NCBI GenBank assembly: GCA_017420535.1
Contig: JAFOIV010000123.1
Coordinates: 1-55,742 of the forward strand
Source: Eubacterium sp.
GTDB lineage: Bacteria; Bacillota; Clostridia; Lachnospirales; Lachnospiraceae
DNA length: 55,742 nt
Reading direction: 5' to 3'
Shown: positions 6,992 through 15,752 of the stretch, piece after piece
Layout: each line of letters starts with the position of its first letter
Position numbering within the stretch: the stretch's first letter is position 1
Notes under the pieces: generated by a model
What the model saw: only the letters and a program-made list of their open reading frames with translations
Databases searched by the model: none
What the model was told of the DNA's origin: nothing
Made by a program: the position numbers and the translations under genes

Positions 6992-9770
6992 TTATTTCTT
7001 AAATGGATTCTTTTCAGAAACCTTACCATCAACACCTGCATAAAGTGCCTTTGTTCCAGAAATAAATGAATCAGTGATCAGATATCCATGATCAAAGAAA
7101 TACTTATTTTCTCCTTCTTCAAGCATACCATCATAAACTGTTGCGTCTTTATTAAGGTATCCTTTAACATCACCAACTTTTACCCAGCCAGTTGCAAGCT
7201 TTCCGGCATTTTGCAAAACAAGGATTATTTCCTGATTAGTTTTTTCATTATAATCCCGCTCAATTATCTGTCCTTTTCTAGCTCCATAGGTTATTCCTGA
7301 TGCAAATAAATAGTAAAGACCTCCAGATGCGTCAGTATAAAAGCCTTTATCTTTTATTAAATAACCAGTCTTTTCATCTGTAAATATTACATAATCCAGA
7401 TTTTCTAGATCATAATATCCAGATTTAATAGACGCAAAATAATAAAAATTATAAAATGGTACTGTATATTTACCCTTAACAGCTTTACCCTTATTATCTA
7501 TAAACATGTAATTTACCTTAGATTCTTCATCTAATGTTTCTGGGAAGTACCATACAGTGTGATATTTATTTTCTTTCTTTTCTTCATCATAAGTAACTTC
7601 AAGGAAGCGATCTCTTATCATATAGCCGTTTTCTACATAGTAGTCACCAACCCATCCTGTATATGCTATACCATCATCACCAGCATATAACCAGTTACCA
7701 TTGCCGATAGATTTCCATCCTTTAGTTACAGGTTTCTTTACAGAAAGGCCTGCTTTTGAGAACCAGTAAATATGTGCTGTTTCACCATCTTTATCAGGAA
7801 TTACATAATATCCATTCTTATATACTCCGTTATTGCGATAATTATCATATCCATAACCAGATAAATAATAGTATCCTTCAGCGACATAATAGAATTTTCC
7901 ACCAGGACCTGTTAACCAGCCTCTTTGATCTTCTCTATCCTTAAGAACAGTCATGCCATATTCATTTGTGGTAAATTCAGTATATTTGTTCCAATTCCAA
8001 TCCCATTTACCGTCTTTATCAACATAGAAATTATCTGGCGTATAAGCATCTGCAAGCATGATTCCATTATCAAGATAATACCATTCATTTTTCCACTTAA
8101 GCCATCCAGTCATGCCTTTTCCATCTTTATCCGCATAGAACCATACTTTATTTCCATAAAGATTAAACTGATACCATTTGTTAACAATAAGCTTTCCAGT
8201 ACTGTCAAATCCGTAATTATACATCTTGTCTTCTTCAATACCATATTTTACTTTTTCAAGTACTTCTTCCTCTTCAATCTTATCTTTGTCAGAAAGCCAT
8301 TCGTATCTATTGCTTACCACATATGAATTTTCAATAAAATACCAGTCATCACCAACCTGAACCCAGCCATAATATTCTTCTCCATTTTCAAAATATCTGA
8401 GACGATCAGAATCTGAATCCATATAAATATCTGATTCTTTTACAAGGCCATTAGCTATGATAGCATTCTTTCTAATTGTAAGCTCATAAGAATCATCATA
8501 ATAGCTTGACATATAGAATCCACCGCCACCATAGTCAATTAAAGAATCATCTTCGTTTGAGAATCTATATGTTCCGCCCGAAAGCGCTTCACCATGGATG
8601 AAATAATAATTAAATGCTCCGACCTTTTTCCATCCATCTTCAGGTAAACTTCCGTCTTCATATGAATATAACCATTTACCATTACTTCTCTTGTACCATC
8701 CATAATTTATGGTACCATCAGGTCTTACATATACTTCTTTATCTTCAATTTCAACAAAAGTATCTACAAGCATTATTCCATCATCAAATACATAATCTTT
8801 TCCATCCTGTTTAACAACTTTAATAGCCTCTTCAATATCTTTAAAGCCGTCACTGTCTGGATAAATTACGCCCCAAGGATGATCCTCACCAACAACTAAT
8901 GGATCATGGCTCACCTGTCCATTTTCATCGAAATAATATTTGTTTCCATCATTATCAATCATCCATTCATCCTGGCACATTTCAGGAATAAAATAGTATT
9001 TCTTTCCATCAATTTCCTGCCAACCAGTATAAAGCGATCCGTCATTATACTTATAGAAGGTTCTCTCATCTTCAAATTCTCTTTCCTCGTCTTCTCCAGT
9101 TTCTGGATTATACCAGTAATCCATTCCCTTATATATGATTACCTTGCACCATCCTGGTTCAAGACTTATCTTACCTTCATAATCTGCTACGAACTGATCA
9201 TATCTACGGGTTATACGATTATATCCATTGAAGACGCCTCTAACCATATCGCCTTCCCAATCATTAAAGTAATATAATTCATCTTCAAGCTCAAGCCATC
9301 CTGTTGCAAGTTGTCCATCCTCTGACATAACGTAGCAGGTATAATCTTCAGGTTTTCCTTCTACATTAATATGAAAACCTATCTGTGTAACAGGATTTCC
9401 TTCTGGATCTACAAGATAAAGAATATCCCTTCCTGTTTCCGGATCAAATTCCCTAATGATAGATTTTACCATAATCAATAGGTTCTTGCTGATTCAGATA
9501 TGCAGGAACAGTTTCTTCATTATTCTGTTCTCCGACTGATGAACCCTTAGTATCTGTATCACCTTCAGATGCCACAACATTTCCCTTATTTACGTTATCA
9601 ATTTCATCGTCGCCCTGGTTCTAGTTATTCATCTCAATGTATGAATATCCGTCACCTGATGAATTTTCGTCATCCGCTCGTACCACAGCTATTTTACCTT
9701 TGTAAAATCCTGTGAAGGCTAAACAAGCAGATAAAGCTAGTCCAATAAGATAAACTTTCTTTCTCCTCAT
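6992..9770 (-). pseudogene. Disrupted secreted choline-binding-repeat protein
   Basis: The full gene should start at the ATG at 9768-9770, which has a strong AGGAGGG site. That frame gives a signal peptide (MRRKKVYLIGLALSACLAF) and an acidic linker like those of the intact neighbour. It meets an in-frame TAG at 9621-9623, where the context AAC-TAG-AAC-CAG suggests a CAG-to-TAG change. The linker frame then continues readably to about 9485. The repeat domain (6992 to about 9478, 828 residues of CW-binding repeats) is in another frame, and 292 nt between the two start points is not a multiple of three, so there is also a frameshift near 9460-9485. The downstream frame alone starts only at a weak TTG or ATG and has no export signal. 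Sequencing error could explain one defect, less easily both. The promoter region and terminator are intact. Confidence 0.8.
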
Positions 9771-9870
9771 AAAATGTCCCTCCTAAAATACTATTTAATC
9801 AATAAACTACCGGTACAAAACACCTAATAAAATTATACTAAAAAATAGTTTTATATATGTTAAAAAGCTG

Positions 9871-9886
9871 TGAAAACGACCGTTTT
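9871..9886 (-). promoter_or_regulatory. 16-nt upstream motif shared by the two repeat-protein genes (copy 2)
   Basis: The minus strand reads AAAACGGTCGTTTTCA, with inverted halves AAAACG and CGTTTT around GT. It lies about 100 nt ahead of the start codon at 9770. Copy 1 is at 6861-6876. Confidence 0.45.
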
Positions 9887-9904
9887 ATGCCTTATTTCAC
9901 CAAA

Positions 9905-9916
9905 TGTTCATGAACA
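9905..9916. promoter_or_regulatory. TGTTCATGAACA palindrome, second copy of the licCA operator-like site
   Basis: This 12-bp perfect palindrome is identical to the core of the site on the licCA promoter. It lies just past the terminator of the L,D-transpeptidase gene and about 135 nt ahead of the second repeat-protein gene, so it probably belongs to that gene's control region. Confidence 0.5.
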
Positions 9917-9923
9917 GGCCATT

Positions 9924-9965
9924 AAAAAAATACCCTTCTTACTGTTATGTTCAGTAAAAAGGGTA
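9924..9965 (-). terminator. Intrinsic terminator of the polysaccharide operon
   Basis: On the minus strand TACCCTTTTTACTG (9952-9965) pairs with CAGTAAGAAGGGTA (9931-9944), followed by TTTTTTT (9924-9930). It ends the long rmlB-to-transpeptidase operon. Confidence 0.85.
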
Positions 9966-9988
9966 CATATCATATTGCGAAAGTTTTA

Positions 9989-11278
9989 TTAATGATATAC
10001 AACTACCTTTGTTCCATAAGGTATATTATCATAAATCCATTTTGCTTCTGATAATGATAATCTTACACAGCCAAGAGAAAGTGGTTTTCCAAGTCTTCCA
10101 TCTATAATGGTATCAGGTGATGATTCCTGTGCATATAATACTGAATGGAAAAGATAATCTCCACAAAACTGAGTATAATACCAGAGACGTGCATTATCAT
10201 GGTCAAAGTAAACACCTTTAGCTTTAGTTGTAAAGGTTCCTTCAATGGTTGGAGTCTTATCACTGCCATCAGAACACTCAAGATATTTGATATTAGTCCA
10301 TACGTCATTTGACTTCCTATAAATACCAACTCTATGAGTAGAACGATTTACAAGTATAAGATATGATGTATCACTGTCATAGCCTTTAGCTTTATTATGC
10401 ATATTATTCGCACTATACTCTTCCCAGGTATTATCCTTACGGCCATTTTTATCCACATGATAATTACCAATCCACGTATTTCTTGCCATCATTCCATTAC
10501 TCTGAAGATAATAATCACCGCACCATGTGTCATGCATCATTCTTCCAGATTGATAGAAAGAATACCAGTCACTACCCAGTTTAAGCCATCCTGTAACCAT
10601 TTTCCCAGATGGATAGAAATAGTACCAGTCTGCTCCGATTTTTTCCCATTCTCTATCCATTATTCCAGAGTTTCTGAAATGATACCAATTTTTTCCTATA
10701 TATTTCCAGCCGGTCTGCATCCTACCGTTGGAATCAAGGTAAAACCATTCATTATTTATTTTCTGCCAGCCAGTTACCATTGTGCCGCCAGCTCTGAAGT
10801 AATACCAGTTATTTTTTATCTTCTGCCAGCCTGTCTGCATCTTTCCTGATTCAGAAAGATAAAAATAATGATTACTTGATTCTATCCATCCTGTAGCCAT
10901 TCTTCCAGATGGATAATGATAATACCAATTATCTTTTACCTTATTCCATCCTACTGCCATAATTCCTTTCTCATTAAAGAAATACCAGTAGTCATCAATT
11001 AATTTCCAACCAGTTACATTTTCACCTTTATCATCATGATAGATCCAGGTAGCATCGCTTTGTTTTATCCAACCAGTAATTATTTCTTCAACTTCTTCAT
11101 TACCGGTTTCACCCTCATCATTACCTTCTGTGTCTTCGCCATCATCTTTTTTTTCTGCATCACTGCTTGTGGCAACCGTATCAACCTTCTCCCCATCCGA
11201 AGCTTCAACCTTGCTAAAAGATAATAGAGATACTGTTATTAACCCACACAATAAAATAAGTTTTTTGCCAACCCTCAT
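9989..11278 (-). CDS. Secreted L,D-transpeptidase (YkuD) with choline-binding repeats
   Basis: A signal peptide (about 1-26) is followed by an acidic linker (27-65), then about nine full 20-residue repeats and two short ones (67 to about 290). The repeats are canonical choline-binding units such as GWQKIKNNWYYFRAGGTMVT. The C-terminal YkuD domain (about 305-429) has the conserved His near 378 and the catalytic Cys near 404 in SLGCVRL, where most members have SHGC. YkuD enzymes cut the peptidoglycan stem peptide and form 3-3 cross-links or attach proteins. The gene starts 13 nt after licD and is the last of the polysaccharide operon, with a GGAGG site. I infer an enzyme held on the phosphocholine polymer made by the same operon. 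Confidence 0.88.
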   Translation of the reverse strand: MRVGKKLILLCGLITVSLLSFSKVEASDGEKVDTVATSSDAEKKDDGEDTEGNDEGETGNEEVEEIITGWIKQSDATWIYHDDKGENVTGWKLIDDYWYFFNEKGIMAVGWNKVKDNWYYHYPSGRMATGWIESSNHYFYLSESGKMQTGWQKIKNNWYYFRAGGTMVTGWQKINNEWFYLDSNGRMQTGWKYIGKNWYHFRNSGIMDREWEKIGADWYYFYPSGKMVTGWLKLGSDWYSFYQSGRMMHDTWCGDYYLQSNGMMARNTWIGNYHVDKNGRKDNTWEEYSANNMHNKAKGYDSDTSYLILVNRSTHRVGIYRKSNDVWTNIKYLECSDGSDKTPTIEGTFTTKAKGVYFDHDNARLWYYTQFCGDYLFHSVLYAQESSPDTIIDGRLGKPLSLGCVRLSLSEAKWIYDNIPYGTKVVVYH

Positions 11279-11291
11279 AGCACCTCCATAT

Positions 11292-12107
11292 TTATTTATA
11301 AAATTCTATAGTATCAACACTATGATGATTTCTTTCTTCCTTAGGCGGAAGGTCATTATAGTTGGAACCATAATCAACTAAAAGCATTCCTTCTGGATTG
11401 TGAGGACATTTAAACTGATATCCTTCAAATTCAATCCTGCCCAGAGGAAAAATGTCATCATATTTATATTTTAAATCCCATTCATTCTCATATCCAAGAT
11501 AAAGATATTCCTTAGATGAAAATAAACTAAAAAATTTAAATATTGGAATAAAGAAATATTTAGATATTCCATATATCATTGAAGAAATAATCGGATGTTT
11601 TCCTAAAGCATGCCATTCATTAATAACCTGAAGTCTCTTTATAAATGCTCTTGGCTTCTTCTTAACCCCAAATCCCCAAGGAAAAAGATCAACCTGAACA
11701 CCTTTATACTTACGCTGATTATGAATAAATTCATCTTTAACATAGCAGGAATTAAGGTCTCTTAATACATTATAATGCCTTACAAATCCTTTATCAATGG
11801 AATGATCCTGTACAACATAATCATATTTTCCACTATTGACTATTTTTCTAAACTTCTTAAGTCCTTCAGGTGACATTACAACATCTGTATCATCATCCCA
11901 TGGAATAAAACCACCGTGTCTTACAGCTCCTAAGAGAGTTCCATATCCAATAAAATAGTCAATATCATTTTCAGTACAGACTTTATCAAGGAAAACAAGT
12001 AGTTCAAGCATACGATCCTGAGCTTTTCTAAGATTACTTCCCTCATAATTATAATTAGATTTAAGCTCTTCTTCAGTCTCTCCAGTGTTGTAAACCTTCT
12101 TATCCAT
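11292..12107 (-). CDS. licD: LicD-family phosphocholine transferase
   Basis: The LicD signature is clear: YFIGYG (51-56) and GTLLGAVRHGGFIPWDDDTD (56-75), where the acidic cluster is the expected metal site. LicD proteins move phosphocholine from CDP-choline to a sugar hydroxyl of a teichoic acid or glycan repeat unit on the inner face of the membrane. At 271 residues the length is normal. The start codon shares one base with the flippase stop (TAATG), so the two are translationally coupled. With licCA, licC and the BCCT transporter nearby, phosphocholine is the best substrate; some LicD relatives move other phospho-groups such as ribitol phosphate. Confidence 0.88.
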   Translation of the reverse strand: MDKKVYNTGETEEELKSNYNYEGSNLRKAQDRMLELLVFLDKVCTENDIDYFIGYGTLLGAVRHGGFIPWDDDTDVVMSPEGLKKFRKIVNSGKYDYVVQDHSIDKGFVRHYNVLRDLNSCYVKDEFIHNQRKYKGVQVDLFPWGFGVKKKPRAFIKRLQVINEWHALGKHPIISSMIYGISKYFFIPIFKFFSLFSSKEYLYLGYENEWDLKYKYDDIFPLGRIEFEGYQFKCPHNPEGMLLVDYGSNYNDLPPKEERNHHSVDTIEFYK

Positions 12108-13546
12108 TATCTCTTCCTCTTTTTTAAGAATTCTTTTATATCTTTATTATAAAAGATAGCAAACACTACTACATAAGCTATGCCACTCAGTACTATATCT
12201 GATACAAAATTTAATATACGATTTTTTATCAGGTTATTTAAAGCAAAGCATATAACAAATATCAAACCACTGCCAACCAATGCTGTAATAAGAGATTTCG
12301 AAACATTACCTATCTTAATCTTTCTTGCATAATAAATACCCATACATGCAAGAGAGGTTTCAGCAAGAAGTGTGGTAAATGCTGCTGCATTTTCTGCATA
12401 TAATGGAATAAGTATAAAATTTAGTCCAATATTAACAGCCGCACTGATAAGAGTTGCAATAGTAACCTTCTTTTCCATTTTAAAAGGTATCATAACTATA
12501 TTTATATAAAAATTAGCAAGTAAAGCCGGAGCCAGTGAAAATGCCAGTATTCCAAGAGCTGTTGTTGCCCCTTCAAACTCGGCTCCTGAGAAAATCATAA
12601 TCAGATTTTCTCTTACCATAAAAAGCCCTACAGAACATGGAACAGTAAGAAGGATAGTAAAATTAAGCACCTTACTTAATTTTGAATTAGCCTTCTCCTT
12701 ATCATTTACAAGATCATTTGATATTCTTGGAATGATAACTACAAATGCAGCATTTATCATTTCTTTAATAAGCTGATAAAATCTAGTTGCCGCTCCATAC
12801 AGCCCATTATGACTATCATCATACGGAAAGAATAACTTTATTATTGATATATCCGAATTAATGTAAATAAATGTCGCTATTGAACAGGCAAAGAAATACA
12901 TTATCGGCTTGATATGCTTCTTCATATCTTTTGATATGAGGAATTTAGGCTTTATACCAAGATTCTTTCTAATATGAAAATAATTAAAAAAATTGGCTAT
13001 GATAACACCTGTCACACTGACAATGGAATAACCAAGTATATCATCTCTGTTTCTTACAAGTACAAAAAGAAGTCCTAAAGCTACAGTCTGAGCTATTATA
13101 TATCTGATGGTTATAAAGAAATAATCTTCAAAAGCACTATTGATCCAATCTGTACCAATCGTTGTAAAAAGAACTGAAACTGAAAGCACCAGAATAAATG
13201 GTGCATAGTCATGAAAATGATCAACAAATATAAGTAAAGCAAAAAGGATCAAAAATGACATAGCTGTTGTAATTATATTAATGGAATATAGTTCATTTAT
13301 CAGCTTTGATAATTTATCTTTATCATCTCTTACTCTTGCACATTCTCTAACTGCATATCTAAGGATACCTGCAGCTGCAAGATATGATATATAATTCACC
13401 ACATTCCAGCTGAAGGTATATTTACCATAATTATTTACACCTAATACTCTGAAAGCATAAGGAAATGTTATCATCGGAAAAATGATAGCACATATCTGTT
13501 TAATAATATTTAATAACGCATTACGTTTTACTGATCTAGTCTTCAT
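12107..13546 (-). CDS. Wzx-type repeat-unit flippase
   Basis: This is a 479-residue protein with about 12-14 hydrophobic segments and the N-terminal pattern of the polysaccharide_synt/MATE-like family (NALLNIIKQICAIIFPMITF, then PYAFRVLGVNNYGKYTF). Such proteins turn lipid-linked repeat units to the outer face of the membrane. It sits between the polymerase and licD genes of the operon, so its cargo should be the repeat unit built by the glycosyltransferases upstream. AGGA site ahead of the start; 23 nt after the polymerase gene. Confidence 0.88.
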   Translation of the reverse strand: MKTRSVKRNALLNIIKQICAIIFPMITFPYAFRVLGVNNYGKYTFSWNVVNYISYLAAAGILRYAVRECARVRDDKDKLSKLINELYSINIITTAMSFLILFALLIFVDHFHDYAPFILVLSVSVLFTTIGTDWINSAFEDYFFITIRYIIAQTVALGLLFVLVRNRDDILGYSIVSVTGVIIANFFNYFHIRKNLGIKPKFLISKDMKKHIKPIMYFFACSIATFIYINSDISIIKLFFPYDDSHNGLYGAATRFYQLIKEMINAAFVVIIPRISNDLVNDKEKANSKLSKVLNFTILLTVPCSVGLFMVRENLIMIFSGAEFEGATTALGILAFSLAPALLANFYINIVMIPFKMEKKVTIATLISAAVNIGLNFILIPLYAENAAAFTTLLAETSLACMGIYYARKIKIGNVSKSLITALVGSGLIFVICFALNNLIKNRILNFVSDIVLSGIAYVVVFAIFYNKDIKEFLKKRKR

Positions 13547-13569
13547 ATTCCTGTCCTTGATAATAATTT

Positions 13570-14826
13570 TTAATTGCTGATAGTTTCAGGCGATTTCTTA
13601 TTAATCTCAAGAAGTACCATACTGAAAAGCAAAGCCAGAAGTCTTTGTGGATCAAGATATGACTGAGTGATCAAAGCCACAGCTGCCATAGTGGTGATCC
13701 CTATGCTTAAGGCTCTCCTCTCCTTATCAGTGTTAATAGTTAACTGTATGATTTTCAGCAAAAATAATATATACCATATTATTGAAAAAATTCCAAGTTT
13801 CGCAAATGTTCCCACAAGTCCTATATCATCAAAGTGATAATTCTCATCAGGACCATGTATTACCTTATATAAAGTATCTCCTTCATCAGGATTTGCAATA
13901 CCAAATCCAAAGAAAAGAGTTGACCCCTTCATTTCAGACATATAATAATCAATTGCCCCGGTTCTTGCATATGAAGATCCTGTATTCTCAGATATATCAG
14001 CATTTACAGATTTATAAATTTTGTATCCAACTGCTGCTCCCATTAAAAGTCCACATAAAAGAAGGAAAAATGCTCCAAACCTGAGTCTTTCCTTATTGAC
14101 AACCAAAAACTCAATTAATATTACTAAAACAACTGTAGCAATATAAAATCTTGAGCCATCCACAAGAAGGATTGCTAAAAGTCCCAGTAATGTATATATG
14201 ATCTCGCACATACATTTTTTGAAATGCTTCTTAAATATAAGATAAGCTGTAAGTATTACAAATATCCTGTTAAATCCTTCAAATACATTATAGATTCTAA
14301 ATCCCAGCTCAGGATGATTGAAATAATAATCCGGAAGCATAACTCCAAGCTTCATAAAAACAGTATGACTTCTAAGATACAAAAATCTTTGAGCCAGGAA
14401 TAAAAAAACAAGTAAACTCCATACTATTTCAGCCGCCCTAAGAAAGAATCTGAAATTTCTCTTACTCTTAAATATCTCTCTTAAGATAAAATAATAAATC
14501 AGATTTATAAAAGGAAATAACGGCCATACAACCTGAGTTATCTTATAATCAAATTTTAAAAGCGAATGAACAGATACTCCGGCAAGAATGACATATAAAC
14601 CTAAAATATATATACCAAATTCTCCAGCAGCAAATTTATGTCTTAATACATAATAAATAAATAAGCAAATACCAAAGAGAGACAGTAACATCTTATTAGT
14701 TCCGTCTCCTGAAAAATATTTAGGCAGATTTATCATATAAAAAAATCTGACATCAAAAATAAGAAATATTATAATTATCAAGCTGTTGATATTTATCTTC
14801 TTTAAACCATTCATAATTTCTACCAT
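13570..14826 (-). CDS. Wzy-like polysaccharide polymerase
   Basis: About ten or eleven hydrophobic segments and a large loop near 275-335 (SSYARTGAIDYYMSEMKGS, FGFGIANPDEG, HFDDIGLVGTFAKLG) fit O-antigen/capsule polymerases, which share topology more than sequence. It should join the flipped repeat units on the outer face. I place the start at the ATG that overlaps the GT2 stop as TAATG; a TTG three codons earlier is possible. About 418 residues. A WaaL-type ligase cannot be excluded from sequence alone, but the place next to the flippase favours a polymerase. Confidence 0.75.
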   Translation of the reverse strand: MVEIMNGLKKININSLIIIIFLIFDVRFFYMINLPKYFSGDGTNKMLLSLFGICLFIYYVLRHKFAAGEFGIYILGLYVILAGVSVHSLLKFDYKITQVVWPLFPFINLIYYFILREIFKSKRNFRFFLRAAEIVWSLLVFLFLAQRFLYLRSHTVFMKLGVMLPDYYFNHPELGFRIYNVFEGFNRIFVILTAYLIFKKHFKKCMCEIIYTLLGLLAILLVDGSRFYIATVVLVILIEFLVVNKERLRFGAFFLLLCGLLMGAAVGYKIYKSVNADISENTGSSYARTGAIDYYMSEMKGSTLFFGFGIANPDEGDTLYKVIHGPDENYHFDDIGLVGTFAKLGIFSIIWYILFLLKIIQLTINTDKERRALSIGITTMAAVALITQSYLDPQRLLALLFSMVLLEINKKSPETISN

Positions 14827-15737
14827 TAAGCCCAAGGATTATTATCATAGCAATCTTTATATATTTCATAAGCATGAATAAGTCTTTTATTCTTAGTAAG
14901 TAATGCTTCTCTTGAAGGAACCGACTTAAATCCACTAGAAATACCATGCCAATGAATAACCTTTATATCACTTGAATAAACCGTCTCATACTTAAGAGTG
15001 TTACATTTTAAGGAAAGAAGAAGTTCTTCTGCATAAAATCCTGTATCAGGTTCAAAACACACTTCTTCCTTTTCAATATATTTTTTTGTAAATATCAGGC
15101 AGGATCCCTGAAGTACAGTTCCATGCAATTCCTTCTCTTTATATAAAGTGATGATGTTTTCACCTTTTCTTTTATTTCTGATCTCTAATATCTTAGAAGG
15201 AATAAGATTTCTATATTTTCGCATTTTCTCACTATGCTGATAAAGCATAACTGCAGCGTCAATATTTTCCATCTCTTTCTTTCGTCCCTCTATCAGGCGA
15301 TCAACCTTAGAACCTGGAAGGATGTCACTATACATTGGGGACTGATGCTTCTTTTCTCTTGGATTATAAATATCTGGCCCTATAAGAAAAGCACCTGTTC
15401 TGTTATAGATATCATGTAATCTATCTATAAAATCTTTTTGTCTTATCTCAATATCATTATTAAGACAAATGATAAACTGTGGATCATAGGCTTTTGCCAT
15501 CTGATAAGCCTTATTCATCCCCTTAGAAAAGCCATCATTATTCTCATTATGAAATAAGATGACATTTTCATATTTCTTATATCTTTCTTCTAACTGTTTA
15601 AAGCTGTCATTATTAGAATTGTTATCAAATATAAGGATTTTAGAATCCATTATATTATTTAATCCTAAAAGAGAATCCACGCACATACTCGTGGCCTTGA
15701 AAGAATTATAATGTAATACATTAAAGAATATATCCAT
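14826..15737 (-). CDS. GT2 glycosyltransferase (rhamnosyltransferase-like)
   Basis: A 303-residue GT-A fold enzyme. It begins with the GT2 nucleotide-binding pattern (FFNVLHYNS, LIFDNNSNNDS) and has the NNDGFSKGMNKAY stretch seen in rhamnosyltransferase-type GT2 proteins, followed by the donor-site ICLNNDIEI around 89-97. No membrane segment is evident. It lies between the Stealth and polymerase genes. The donor may be dTDP-rhamnose, as the operon makes it, but acceptor and linkage cannot be read. AGGAG site ahead of the start. Confidence 0.82.
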   Translation of the reverse strand: MDIFFNVLHYNSFKATSMCVDSLLGLNNIMDSKILIFDNNSNNDSFKQLEERYKKYENVILFHNENNDGFSKGMNKAYQMAKAYDPQFIICLNNDIEIRQKDFIDRLHDIYNRTGAFLIGPDIYNPREKKHQSPMYSDILPGSKVDRLIEGRKKEMENIDAAVMLYQHSEKMRKYRNLIPSKILEIRNKRKGENIITLYKEKELHGTVLQGSCLIFTKKYIEKEEVCFEPDTGFYAEELLLSLKCNTLKYETVYSSDIKVIHWHGISSGFKSVPSREALLTKNKRLIHAYEIYKDCYDNNPWA

Positions 15738-15752
15738 CTATATACTCTCCTC

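Noticed and set aside
8906-9277. Long plus-strand open frames opposite the repeat proteins (also 7756-8326, 10397-10849)
   Set aside because: They mirror the repetitive, Tyr/Trp-rich coding sequence of the other strand and have no ribosome sites.
4550-9478. Clostridial toxin-type proteins, because of the GW/YYF repeats
   Set aside because: No glucosyltransferase, protease or other toxin domain is present; the proteins consist of signal peptide, linker and repeats only.
9440-9640. Phase-variable switching of the second repeat protein
   Set aside because: Neither defect lies in a homopolymer or short tandem repeat.
9479-9770. Short separate gene for a 49-residue secreted peptide upstream of the repeat domain
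   Set aside because: Its signal peptide and linker match the layout of the intact neighbour, and the linker remains readable after the TAG, so it is the broken 5' end of the repeat-protein gene.
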